Shown here one piece after another: positions 34,301 to 42,818 of a stretch of 64,000 nucleotides of DNA. The DNA comes from JAISST01 sp050434145 (GTDB taxonomy: Bacteria > Fusobacteriota > Fusobacteriia > Fusobacteriales > Fusobacteriaceae), in contig NZ_JBNPVX010000014.1 in NCBI RefSeq assembly GCF_050434145.1, positions 1-64,000 of the forward strand. Reading direction: 5' to 3'. A model generated the notes under the pieces. It searched no databases, was not told where the DNA came from, and was given only the letters and a program-made list of their open reading frames with translations. A program made the position numbers and the translations under genes. Position 1 is the stretch's first letter. The number at the start of each line of letters is the position of its first letter.

Positions 34301-36359
34301 CTATTTTTTTTTGTTCTACTTCAGTCAACTTCTTTTCTTCATTAACTTTAATTGGTCCCTTTTTAGTCTCTGAGTGAATTGGAGCTACTATTGGAGTAAT
34401 AATTCCATTTTTGTTATTCACCATAGTGACATTAGTTCCTTTTTTTTCTAGAGCCTCATTATTTCTGCTATTATAATCTCCCATAAGATCAACAGATTTT
34501 TTGTTATTTTGATTTTTTACCAATTCTTCTTTTGCAGTTCCTTCTTCATTTTTTAAATCTCTATTTTTCGCTTTTATAGATACATCTTCTATTTCTTGCA
34601 ACAAAGATTCATCTGAAATTGGTTCTATTATCATATTTTTCAATTCAATAGAATTATCTCTTGCTATAAAATCTATAGTTGTAAAAATGTAACCTAAATT
34701 AAGATTAATTATGCCAGAACCTTTTTTTATCATTTTCTTCTCTGCTTCATATTCTATATTGAAATCCTTGTTATTTACTACAATATTATTATTTTTTTTA
34801 TTATAATCTATATTTAAATCAACAATATTTGATTTAATTTCTAATAATGTTTTTTCTTTTTCATTTTTATATTTTATTTTGCCATCTATTGGTGGAAGAT
34901 AGGTGTTTTTCCCACTAAAAACATTAAATAATAGTTCTCCCTTTTCACTTCCATATTTCAATCCAAAATCTATTTTATTCTCAAAAATCATTTCTTTTCT
35001 TTCATTATTAGTAAATAATCTATACATTCCATTTATTTTCTTTATTTCTATTCCTGAAGTTCCTTTTACAATCTCTGCTTTCGCATTATCTAATTCCATA
35101 TTGTTATAGTATATTTTATCAGAAGATATTTGTATTTCTAATTTTGGATCTTTTTGAGAATCATTTGTTATATAAATTTTAGGATTTAATATTTTCGAGT
35201 TTACAAAGTCAATATTTTTATTTGTTAATAAATAATATTTCTTTGCATATTTTCCATCAATGTCTGCTGTATTTGACTCTAGTTGAAATTTACTGATTCC
35301 ATCATATGAGAATACCACTTCTTCCATATGACCCAATATTAATCCTTTACCCTTTCCTTTGAGCTTTTTTTCAGTAAACTCTAGCTCTGCACTTATTTCT
35401 GTGGCTTCTTCGTCAAAAAATACATATTTACCATTGATGCCATTTCCAGTGGCTTTTCCATTCACTTTAGTTACTGCACCTATTTTCAAATCTACATCTA
35501 TTACTCCACCCCATACTGCTACATCATTATTAGTATATCCATATTGTATCCATTCTTTTCTTGGAGATATATTTACAGATTTTATATGCATCCAATACCG
35601 TTCTTTTTCATTGTTAAATAGGTATATATGCTTCTCTTCTCTTCTATTGTCAGCAGTGGCCTCTATGCTCATTCCATTCTTTTTATTAAAAGTCATTTCT
35701 CCATTTATGTTATATATCTTTTCTTTTATTTCATTAGAAAATGTAATGTCTCTAAATTCAGCAGATGAATTTTTTATTATTATTCTGTTGATAGGGACAT
35801 TTCCACCTGGCATTTTTCCTTTTTTTTTCTTTAGTTCATATTCTTGGTTGTCTTTTAACTCTTTTTGAATCTTATACTCTTTATATTTTTTCTCTATTTC
35901 AGCATCTGTAAGCAAAGCATTTTTTTTCTTTTCAATTTCAATAAATTTTGCTTTAAATTTTTTTTCATTTTGATTTTTAGAGCCAATAAAAGCTGTAGCC
36001 GCATTAATATCTTTATTATTTCTTTCTATAAAAGCTTCTACATTTTCTGCTTCGACTCTTTCCAATCTAAAATTTTTCAAAGATTCAGTAGTATAATAAG
36101 CTCTTACTTCAGGAGCCTTTCCTATTAACTGCCCATTATAAGAAAAACAAATATTTTTTACTGTTATTTTTCCATTGGAAAATATTATTTCATCACTTTT
36201 TATTGTTGCACCATATATTGCATAAACTACTAACTCTATTGTAGTAGGCAATTGATAGACAAAACAATATATTATACCCATTATCACAAGAGTTGGTGTC
36301 ATGATTTTTTTTAATATTTTTTTATTTTCAAATGAAATCTCTTTACTAAATAATTTCAT
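31377..36359 (-). CDS. tamB: TamB-like translocation/assembly module protein (AsmA/DUF490 family)
   Basis: TamB-like proteins bridge the inner and outer membranes. They work with a BamA-type barrel in outer-membrane protein insertion and in phospholipid transport. The 1660-residue product has an N-terminal membrane anchor (about 17-40). It continues in hundreds of residues of repetitive beta-strand sequence and has a Lys/Glu-rich helical insert near 676-708. It ends with the DUF490 domain (SIRDGNSSGDLRSLLSGESE-like SSRDGNSSGDLRSLLSGE near 1472-1489). No TamA is present, so BamA next door may be its partner, as suggested for other early-branching diderms. The Shine-Dalgarno GGAGGTGA precedes the ATG, with a three-codon ATG-GAA-TGA minigene overlapping the start. 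Confidence 0.9.
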   Translation of the reverse strand: MKLFSKEISFENKKILKKIMTPTLVIMGIIYCFVYQLPTTIELVVYAIYGATIKSDEIIFSNGKITVKNICFSYNGQLIGKAPEVRAYYTTESLKNFRLERVEAENVEAFIERNNKDINAATAFIGSKNQNEKKFKAKFIEIEKKKNALLTDAEIEKKYKEYKIQKELKDNQEYELKKKKGKMPGGNVPINRIIIKNSSAEFRDITFSNEIKEKIYNINGEMTFNKKNGMSIEATADNRREEKHIYLFNNEKERYWMHIKSVNISPRKEWIQYGYTNNDVAVWGGVIDVDLKIGAVTKVNGKATGNGINGKYVFFDEEATEISAELEFTEKKLKGKGKGLILGHMEEVVFSYDGISKFQLESNTADIDGKYAKKYYLLTNKNIDFVNSKILNPKIYITNDSQKDPKLEIQISSDKIYYNNMELDNAKAEIVKGTSGIEIKKINGMYRLFTNNERKEMIFENKIDFGLKYGSEKGELLFNVFSGKNTYLPPIDGKIKYKNEKEKTLLEIKSNIVDLNIDYNKKNNNIVVNNKDFNIEYEAEKKMIKKGSGIINLNLGYIFTTIDFIARDNSIELKNMIIEPISDESLLQEIEDVSIKAKNRDLKNEEGTAKEELVKNQNNKKSVDLMGDYNSRNNEALEKKGTNVTMVNNKNGIITPIVAPIHSETKKGPIKVNEEKKLTEVEQKKIVQEKLEEKITNEKKEKEKKKKEEDIIFWKPLDTASKKIYIYGDMNLNEDRINLGFNAEDFLFLRRIKGKDIKIKSTFLGTIIKDGKNNPIEIDTDIDELSVDYILKLYHLYGNLKLTKGKEIFSEFFGEIGKIGYKEYETHGIKLGYGLKNQKLTIVDFKNQLFSVSGDIDLKNKKQDMKISITGMSNEQIPLNNLEFVMEDVNGELKGSFEDPIGNLKIKKTQIIFGDGKVVNFNGNVVYKNKKITMNKFKINESFADGIYNLEDNKYNARINILEETLTDYYTTSSLRHRAIGVIQIEGIGKKISIKLEGTLDKGYISRNKLPNIYAKAGYKSDNLIDGIVTVQNLSIQNNDQNSLITSSGLIDLKEKTVDMTIENNILKLSDISEYIKRNDINGNIVINGKAKGKFNEIAYNLSANGKEIAISDIKLNNISIGGKGDLNKIILENASFNYLNNSLRLSGNKELKSDKYSFNLQSSKIDLSFLNALLNKFGMNNISGTSNLDVTIENNANRGHFILDNFSISMNKYYVNLKELNSRINLNGQNLSIERFKGNLNNGTIEASGSLKNLTMDTLKDENLRENLDYDVKMKLNKIDYRYSDNFRLMCNGDLSFNKNKLKGNFQIDEGLVSKIPVESKNIYQIIANLLFRSTSKVASASRDLGSDFRVDASFDNPLELDLAFNIKNGVKLDIKDVNAFVGDVKGDVFSHGTLKGIGSELVLLGDAEVRNGSVNINESTFIINRGVVSFTKKDEYLPNINPTVYIDSKVEVDGEDLRVGINGEFKKLRFNISSRDGNSSGDLRSLLSGESEIQDETTARLVRSILNDQISQAFIRPFTRKIKNFFGLSKFRLRSSLFGTKETNSRYQTDETEFKFGVVLEAENNIYKDKLFWVASATLIDENQTNRKNSDESGALNEYDFSVQYRYKEGRSIGLGAGKVPDYKRKTDEVNSNKNSINYHIDFKFEKKYDNMLDIFKK

Positions 36360-36418
36360 TCCATGATCACCTCCACTATATGATTAGATATTTTGTATAA
36401 ATTATTGAATCGCAACTA

Positions 36419-37120
36419 TTACCTCAAAGGATATTTATTTGGAACACCTGTTCTTCTAGGATATTTTTTATCTGCTTTACTTATTTTTTCTATTTCTATA
36501 ATTATTCTTGAATCTTTAGAGTATGGTAAATTTAATTTATGAACTTTTATTATTTTTCCTTTTAATTCTTCTAAAGCTTTTTTTGCTTCATTTATTTCCT
36601 CTTCATTGAATTTTTGAGGATAAAAGTGGCCTCCTACTCTAAGAAATGGAAGTATATATTCTATTATTACATTTAATTTTGACACTCCTCTACACAATCC
36701 AATATCATATGTTTCTCTATTTTCAATATTTATATAGTCCTCTGCTCTAGAAGTAACTACAGTTACATTGCTTAATTTTAATTTCTCTTTTAATTCAGAA
36801 AGAAACTTTGTTTTTTTCCCAACTGAATCCATTAATGTAACTGAAATATCTGGATTCAAAATGGCTAAAACCATTCCAGGAAATCCAGCTCCAGTTCCAA
36901 TATCTATAGCATTTTTTGCACTCTTATCTAATATAGGATATAATAACATTGTGTCCAGAAAATGTTTTTCCACTATTTCTTTTGATTCTCTTATTGCAGT
37001 AAGATTGGTATGTTCATTGTAATCTTGCAAAAATTCCAGATACACCATTAACATGTCTATTTTCTCTTTTGAAATATCTAAAGACAACTCTTTTATACCT
37101 TTTTTCAGATATTCTTTCAT
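36419..37120 (-). CDS. rsmG: 16S rRNA (guanine-N7)-methyltransferase RsmG
   Basis: RsmG methylates G527 of 16S rRNA with S-adenosylmethionine. The 233-residue product has the family block HFLDTMLLYPILDK (about 52-65), the SAM-binding IDIGTGAGFPGMVLAI near 71-86, and PRRTGVPNKYPL at the C-terminus. It follows mnmG (gidA) by 2 nt, the classic gidA-gidB pair. Confidence 0.97.
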   Translation of the reverse strand: MKEYLKKGIKELSLDISKEKIDMLMVYLEFLQDYNEHTNLTAIRESKEIVEKHFLDTMLLYPILDKSAKNAIDIGTGAGFPGMVLAILNPDISVTLMDSVGKKTKFLSELKEKLKLSNVTVVTSRAEDYINIENRETYDIGLCRGVSKLNVIIEYILPFLRVGGHFYPQKFNEEEINEAKKALEELKGKIIKVHKLNLPYSKDSRIIIEIEKISKADKKYPRRTGVPNKYPLR

Positions 37121-37122
37121 TT

Positions 37123-39012
37123 TTAATTACCTCGCATTTTTATATACATCAATAGTACTTGAATATCTGCTGGAGACACTCCTGAAATACGTGATGCTTG
37201 ACCTATATTTACAGGTCTTATTTTTTCCAACTTGTCTTTAGCTTCTTTTGGAATATTGGCCAACGTTCTATAGTCAATGTCATCTGGTATCTTTCTATTT
37301 TCCAAACTCTTATGTTTTTCAATCATTTTTAATGATCTTTCTATATAGCCTGAATACTTTACTTGTACTTCTATTTGATATTCAATCTCTTTTTCATAAT
37401 CAGGTATATTCAAGCCTTCTATCAGCTCTCCAATATATTTTATATCACTATATATAACTTCTGGTCGCCTTAGTAGTTCAAATAATGTTGAACCATCTTT
37501 TAACAAGTCTTCTCCTCTTCTTTTCAGAACTTCATTTACTCTTGGATTTCTACTTCCTACATGTGTGTTTTTTAGTTTTTCTATCACTTCTTCTACTTTC
37601 TCTTTTTTTCTCATGACTCTTTGATGCTCTTCTTCATTCACAAGCCCCACATCATAACCATATTGTGATAATCTAAGATCTGCATTATCTTCACGTAATA
37701 TTAATCTATATTCACTACGAGCAGTAAACATTCTATATGGTTCATTGGTACCTTTAGTTACCAGGTCATCTATTAAAGTACCTATGTAAGAATCTGCTCT
37801 ATCAAGTATCAACGGTTCTTTTCCTTTTAATTTTTGTACAGCATTTATTCCTGCCATCAATCCCTGAGCTGCTGCTTCTTCATAACCAGAGGTACCATTG
37901 ATTTGTCCTGCTAAAAATAAATTCTCTATTGTTTTACTTTCTAATGAGTATTTTATTTCTTGTGGTGGTATATAATCATACTCAATTGCATAAGCATATC
38001 TCATAAACTTTGCATTTGTTAGTCCTTCTACTTTATGTAACATTTCTTCTTGAACATCTGTAGGAAGAGAAGAAGAGAAACCGCTTAAATATATTTCCTG
38101 AGTATTTTTCCCTTCTTTTTCCAAAAATATATGATGACTCAATTTATCTTCATATCTATAGACTTTATCCTCTATAGATGGGCAATATCTTGGTCCTATT
38201 CCACTTATTGTTCCATTGAACAATGGAGAACGTTCTTTATTAGATTTGATTACATCATGAACTTCTTTATTTGTATGAGCAATATAACAACTTATCTGTG
38301 TTCTACCAATCAAGCTCTCATTCTTAGTTCTAGACGAAAACTTTAATATTTCAGTCGTATCACCTGGTTGTTCTTCTAATGCAGAATAATCAATGCTATT
38401 ACCATCTATTCTTGGTGGAGTTCCAGTCTTGAACCTGCCTAAGGTAAGGCCATTTGCTTCTAATGATAATGGCAAATCATCTGCAGATAATTCTCCCATT
38501 CTCCCACCTGGAAAGTTCTTCTCTCCAATATGGATTTTACCTCTGAGAAATGTTCCAGTAGCAAGAATAACTATCTTTCCTCTATATTCTACTCCTTCTC
38601 TTGTCTTAATTCCAATAACTTTTTTATCTTTTACCACCAATTCTGTTACCATTCCTTGAATTAAAGAAAGATTAGGACAATTTTCTAGTGTTTTTTTCAT
38701 TTCTTTACTATATTCAGCTTTATCTGCTTGAGCTCTTAGTGATCTTACTGCTGGTCCTTTCCTCGTATTCAATACTCTTATTTGAATATATGTTTTATCT
38801 ATTGCATATCCCATTTCACCACCTAAGGCATCTATTTCTTTTACCAAATGTGATTTAGCAGGCCCACCTAGAGATGGATTGCATGACATTACTCCTACAT
38901 TGTCCAAAGTAATTGTAAATATTGCAGTTTTCATCCCCAATCTTGCTGAAGCCAGCGCTGCTTCACATCCAGCATGACCTGCCCCTACTACAATTACATC
39001 AAATTGTTGCAT
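37123..39012 (-). CDS. mnmG: tRNA uridine-5-carboxymethylaminomethyl modification enzyme MnmG (GidA)
   Basis: With MnmE, MnmG modifies the wobble uridine of several tRNAs using FAD. The 629-residue product shows the dinucleotide fold VVGAGHAGCEAALASARLG at 8-26, MSCNPSLGGPAKSHLVKEID near 43-62 and GTFLRGKIHIGEKNFPGGR near 152-170. The C-terminal helical domain is present. MnmE is not in the window. It directly precedes rsmG and follows the K+ channel regulator gene by 44 nt. Confidence 0.97.
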   Translation of the reverse strand: MQQFDVIVVGAGHAGCEAALASARLGMKTAIFTITLDNVGVMSCNPSLGGPAKSHLVKEIDALGGEMGYAIDKTYIQIRVLNTRKGPAVRSLRAQADKAEYSKEMKKTLENCPNLSLIQGMVTELVVKDKKVIGIKTREGVEYRGKIVILATGTFLRGKIHIGEKNFPGGRMGELSADDLPLSLEANGLTLGRFKTGTPPRIDGNSIDYSALEEQPGDTTEILKFSSRTKNESLIGRTQISCYIAHTNKEVHDVIKSNKERSPLFNGTISGIGPRYCPSIEDKVYRYEDKLSHHIFLEKEGKNTQEIYLSGFSSSLPTDVQEEMLHKVEGLTNAKFMRYAYAIEYDYIPPQEIKYSLESKTIENLFLAGQINGTSGYEEAAAQGLMAGINAVQKLKGKEPLILDRADSYIGTLIDDLVTKGTNEPYRMFTARSEYRLILREDNADLRLSQYGYDVGLVNEEEHQRVMRKKEKVEEVIEKLKNTHVGSRNPRVNEVLKRRGEDLLKDGSTLFELLRRPEVIYSDIKYIGELIEGLNIPDYEKEIEYQIEVQVKYSGYIERSLKMIEKHKSLENRKIPDDIDYRTLANIPKEAKDKLEKIRPVNIGQASRISGVSPADIQVLLMYIKMRGN

Positions 39013-39056
39013 TTATTTTCTCCTTTTAAACTTAGTTTTCTCTTATTATATTTAAT

Positions 39057-39716
39057 TTATTTTAACTGTTCCAAATCTTTTATTGATTTAGCATCTGTTA
39101 CAACTAGAAGAATATCACCTTCTTCCAATTCTGTATTTGCATGTGGGTTCGGAATAAAAGTATTATTTAGCTTTTTTATTCCAACTATATTTAAGTTAAA
39201 CTTACTTCTTATTTCCAATTGAGATATTGTTTTTTTCCAAAAAATTTGTGGATTTTTTAATTCTACAAATAAAAAATCTTTAGAAAATCTTAAATGTTCT
39301 ATCATATTAGGTTCCAAAGTTAACTGAGCTATTCTTCTTCCCATATATTCCTCTGGATAAATTATTTTTGTTGCCCCTATTTTTAGAAGTACTTTTCCAT
39401 GACGTTTAGATCCCGCCTTTGCGATTATTTCTTTTACTCCTAATTCTTTAAGATTCAGGGTAATCATAATACTTGATTCTACATCTTTGGTACATACAAA
39501 AGCAACATCATAAATAGATTTTCCTATTACTTCATTCAAAGATTTGATATCTGTTGCATCTATTATTACCGCATTGTCTACTATATTATTATCTATGATA
39601 TCTTGCACTAAGGATTCTTCTACATCTATTGCTAAAACTTCTTCATGAGCTTCATACAATGTCTGAGCGATACTAGAACCAAATCTTCCCAGACCAATTA
39701 CTAAGAATTGTTTCAT
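39057..39716 (-). CDS. ktrA: K+ uptake regulator, KtrA/TrkA (RCK) family
   Basis: KtrA gates the K+ channel subunit by binding ATP, ADP or c-di-AMP. The 219-residue product has one RCK_N domain with FLVIGLGRFGSSIAQTLYE (4-22) and the adenosine-binding Asp in VLAIDVEE. A C-terminal RCK_C domain follows (about 138-218, HANTELEEGDILLVV). The single-RCK size matches KtrA/KtrC rather than the double-length TrkA. It lies 12 nt after ktrB. Confidence 0.93.
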   Translation of the reverse strand: MKQFLVIGLGRFGSSIAQTLYEAHEEVLAIDVEESLVQDIIDNNIVDNAVIIDATDIKSLNEVIGKSIYDVAFVCTKDVESSIMITLNLKELGVKEIIAKAGSKRHGKVLLKIGATKIIYPEEYMGRRIAQLTLEPNMIEHLRFSKDFLFVELKNPQIFWKKTISQLEIRSKFNLNIVGIKKLNNTFIPNPHANTELEEGDILLVVTDAKSIKDLEQLK

Positions 39717-39728
39717 ATATTTTTCCCC

Positions 39729-41084
39729 CTATCCAATCAAAATATTTTCTTTTGGATATCTAGAATGGGTAATTGTTTGCTGTTCACCTAAAGCTAAAGC
39801 AAATGTTAATGGTCCCAATCTACCAACAAACATGGTAATCATTATTAAAATCCTAGAAAATAGGTTTAATTTTGTTGTAATACCCATACTCAAACCCACT
39901 GTACCAAAAGCAGAGAATACTTCATAAACTACTTGTTCAAATCTAAAGATATCAAATATTAAAATTAACATAATGATTGTACTTATATACACAATAGATA
40001 TAAGTATAATTGCCACTGCTTTATTTATCACAGACCAACTAATACTTCTATTGAATACTTCTGTATGTTCCTTTTTTCTTATGATTCCTAGTACATAAAA
40101 GACTAGTACTCCAAATGTAGTTGTCTTTATCCCTCCACCTGTAGAACCAGGGGATGCACCTATAAACATTAGTATAGACGACATAAATATTGTAGCTGCT
40201 TTCAAATTCCATAGTTGTACAGTGTTGAATCCAGCAGTTCTCAAGGTAACACTTTGAAAAAATGAAACCAATAATTTTTCAAAGAAATTCAGATTACCCA
40301 AAGTAGTCGGGTTGTTATACTCCAGTAGCAGAAATAAAATAGTACCTAATACTGTTAATATTAGAGAAATTATTATTGCCATTTTCAATGTAAGATTAAA
40401 CCTATTCATTCTTTTCTTAGTCATAGTAAGCAAAGAATATATTACAGAAAATCCAATACCTCCTATCATTACTAGAGATGAAGTTGTAAAATTTATTATT
40501 ATATTTGTTGTATATTTTTCAAAACCATTAGTAAAAAGTGAAAACCCTGCATTACAAAATGCTGATATTGAGTGAAATATCCCAAAGTATATTGCTTTTT
40601 TCATTGACATTTCTTTTGAAAACTCATATGTATAAAATATAGCACCTATTAATTCTATTATTAATACAATCATTATCAAATTTTTGACAAAATTTCCTAT
40701 CTCCCCACTATCATATGCATTTCTTTCTTCTTTTATTATTTCTCGTTCTTTATAAGTCATTTTTCTTCCAATAACAAGCAATAAGATGGATGAAAAAGTC
40801 ATTACCCCAATACCACCTAATTGAATAAAAAATGCTAGGATAAAATGTCCTGTTGGATTTAATACTTTACTTATATCTATGACACTAAGTCCTGTAACAC
40901 ATATCCCAGATACTATTGTAAACAACGAATCCAAAAATAAAAGTTTTTCTCCTTCTACCAAAGCAAATGGCATTTGAAGTAACAATGTTCCTATTATTAT
41001 TGCAAACAAAAATCCTATAATAATCTTTCTAGATATAGTCAAATGTTTTGTAATTTTTATGTAAGAAGAATTCATTTTTATCAT
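39729..41084 (-). CDS. ktrB: K+ channel/transport subunit, KtrB/TrkH family
   Basis: This is the Na+-dependent K+ uptake pore. The 451-residue membrane protein is built of four M1-P-M2 repeats. Selectivity-filter-like segments are visible at GICVTGLSVID (about 59-69), SAFCNAGFSLF (about 172-182), TAGFNTV and SAFGTVGLSMG (about 390-400). ASPGSTGGGIKTTTFG is a family landmark. The start is the ATG at 41084, although ATG 41075 with GAGATGAT upstream is also possible. A strong promoter lies at 41161-41189. Confidence 0.94.
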   Translation of the reverse strand: MIKMNSSYIKITKHLTISRKIIIGFLFAIIIGTLLLQMPFALVEGEKLLFLDSLFTIVSGICVTGLSVIDISKVLNPTGHFILAFFIQLGGIGVMTFSSILLLVIGRKMTYKEREIIKEERNAYDSGEIGNFVKNLIMIVLIIELIGAIFYTYEFSKEMSMKKAIYFGIFHSISAFCNAGFSLFTNGFEKYTTNIIINFTTSSLVMIGGIGFSVIYSLLTMTKKRMNRFNLTLKMAIIISLILTVLGTILFLLLEYNNPTTLGNLNFFEKLLVSFFQSVTLRTAGFNTVQLWNLKAATIFMSSILMFIGASPGSTGGGIKTTTFGVLVFYVLGIIRKKEHTEVFNRSISWSVINKAVAIILISIVYISTIIMLILIFDIFRFEQVVYEVFSAFGTVGLSMGITTKLNLFSRILIMITMFVGRLGPLTFALALGEQQTITHSRYPKENILIG

Positions 41085-41160
41085 CTCGTTTAATATTTAT
41101 GAATAAAATAATACAAAATCATCTTTCAAAAATTATTTTTTAAAAGACCAATCCTATTGT

Positions 41161-41189
41161 ATTATACTATAAAAAATCACATGTTTCAA
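41161..41189 (-). promoter_or_regulatory. Promoter of ktrB-ktrA (and mnmG-rsmG)
   Basis: Minus strand: TTGAAA (41189-41184), a 17-nt spacer and perfect TATAAT (41166-41161), 76 nt upstream of the ktrB start. Confidence 0.75.
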
Positions 41190-41234
41190 TAAAAAAGTGG
41201 CGGTGATATAATGAACTATAGAAATTTGATTAAG

Positions 41235-41264
41235 AAAAAAAGCTTAGAATGACTAAGCTTTTTT
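41235..41264 (-). terminator. Terminator downstream of pepT
   Basis: AAAAAAGCTTAG and CTAAGCTTTTTT arms form a hairpin about 40 nt after the pepT stop. It has A and T runs on both sides and can work in both directions. Confidence 0.8.
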
Positions 41265-41306
41265 GAATCATTATAATAAAACTCATTATATCATAACAAA
41301 GTATTT

Positions 41307-42587
41307 TTATTTTTTATTCATCTTAAATTCTGGTACATTTTCTATTATTTTAATTATTACATTTTTAGCTTTTTCCATTGCATTTACAGAAATAAACTCA
41401 TATTTTCCATGAAAATTTTCTCCACCTGTGAAAATATTTGGACATGGTAATCCCATATAAGAAAGTCTTGCTCCATCTGTCCCGCCTCTTATTGACTTTA
41501 TTAATGGAGTAACTCCTATTTCTTCCATTGATTTTTTTGCAAGTTCTACTATTTCCATTACAGGTCTTATCTTCTCTTCCATATTATAATAACTATCTTT
41601 CATTTCTAATTTTATCTTGGCACTTTTATATTTGCTGCTCATATATTCTACTGTCTTTTCCAACAACTCTTTCTTTTCTTCGAATTTTTCCTTTGAATGA
41701 TCTCTTATGATATATTTCATCTGAGTATTTTCTACACTTCCAATTAATTTCATGAGTAAATAGAACCCTTCATAACCCTCTGTATATTCTGGTCTTTGAG
41801 ATACAGGAAGCATTCCATGCAATTCCATTGCAATCATCATAGAATTAATCATCTTATCTTTTGATCTACCAGGATGAATATCTCTCCCTTGTATGTCAAT
41901 TACTGCAAAAGCAGCATTAAAATTCTCATATTCCAATTCACCCAATTCTCCACCATCAATAGTATACGCAAAATCACATCCAAATTTTTTTACATCAAAC
42001 AAATCTGCTCCTCTTCCTATTTCCTCATCAGGTGTAAAACCAATTTTTATTGTTCCATGTTTTATTTCTGGATTTTCTTTTATATATTTAAGGGCTTCTA
42101 TTATTTCTACGATTCCTGCTTTATCATCTGCCCCCAAAACTGTAGTGCCATCAGTAACTACGAGTTTTTGTCCAATATAATTGTTCAAATTAGGAAAATC
42201 ATTTGGTGATAAAACAATCTTTTCTTTTTTATTTAGAACAATATCACCACCTTTATAATTTTCTATAATTTGGGGTTTAACTCCTTTTCCAGAAAAAGTA
42301 TGAACAGTATCCATATGAGCTATAAACCCAATAGTAGGGACTTTTTTCACATTTCCTGCTAATGTCCCCATTACATATCCATTTTTATCTACAGAAACAT
42401 CTGTAAATCCAATGTCCTTTAGGTCTTTTGCAATTATTTTTGCTATATTCATTTGTTCAGGTGTACTAGGACATTTTTGACTTTCTGGATTAGATTCGCT
42501 ATCAATAGTAATATATTTTAAAAATCTTTCTATCATTTGATCAACATCAGAATTTGTTTTGTTCTCTTTTTTTAAAAGTTTAGCCAT
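41307..42587 (-). CDS. pepT: Peptidase T (aminotripeptidase)
   Basis: PepT is a cytoplasmic zinc enzyme that releases the N-terminal residue of tripeptides. The 426-residue product has FIAHMDTVHT (H91, D93), GADDKAGI, TPDEEIGRGAD and a late GGENFHGKYEF. It carries about 16 residues more at the N-terminus than typical PepT. The start is nevertheless supported by TAGGAGG just upstream of the ATG and the lack of such a site before the internal ATG at 42536. Repeat copy E ends 27 nt upstream of the start. Amino-acid and peptide use fits the fermentative lifestyle. Confidence 0.94.
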   Translation of the reverse strand: MAKLLKKENKTNSDVDQMIERFLKYITIDSESNPESQKCPSTPEQMNIAKIIAKDLKDIGFTDVSVDKNGYVMGTLAGNVKKVPTIGFIAHMDTVHTFSGKGVKPQIIENYKGGDIVLNKKEKIVLSPNDFPNLNNYIGQKLVVTDGTTVLGADDKAGIVEIIEALKYIKENPEIKHGTIKIGFTPDEEIGRGADLFDVKKFGCDFAYTIDGGELGELEYENFNAAFAVIDIQGRDIHPGRSKDKMINSMMIAMELHGMLPVSQRPEYTEGYEGFYLLMKLIGSVENTQMKYIIRDHSKEKFEEKKELLEKTVEYMSSKYKSAKIKLEMKDSYYNMEEKIRPVMEIVELAKKSMEEIGVTPLIKSIRGGTDGARLSYMGLPCPNIFTGGENFHGKYEFISVNAMEKAKNVIIKIIENVPEFKMNKK

Positions 42588-42614
42588 CGGTTTCCTCCTA
42601 CATAATATTTTTTT

Positions 42615-42818
42615 AAGCTATTGCAAAACTATTTTATATCTTGCAAATTCAAGCTTTTATTATTCTTTTAATTCTTCTTTTTATTATGCTCAGCTGCTGT
42701 TGGGATTGATGAGTGCCCTGCGGCGCTTTTGGGGGCAAGACCCAAACCCCAAATGATTTATTTATATAACAAATTTTTCTAAAATAGTAAAGAAAACTTT
42801 GTATTTCACAACTGCCTA
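42615..42818 (-). mobile_element. Repeat element copy E (short form), upstream of pepT
   Basis: This copy of about 204 bp has ends AAGCTATTGCAAAACT and TTTCACAACTGCCTA. The core hairpin is absent. It has a perfect 11-bp flank duplication AATATTTTTTT (42604-42614 and 42819-42829). The gene-proximal end is 27 nt from the pepT ATG. Confidence 0.85.

Noticed and set aside
31172..36128. Many plus-strand frames of 70-170 codons opposite bamA and tamB
   Set aside because: They are antisense shadows of strongly supported genes, with compositions dictated by the opposite strand.
36357..36365. ATG-GAA-TGA minigene overlapping the tamB start codon
   Set aside because: Two-codon frames are expected by chance near a GATCATGG context, and nothing else supports a regulatory role.
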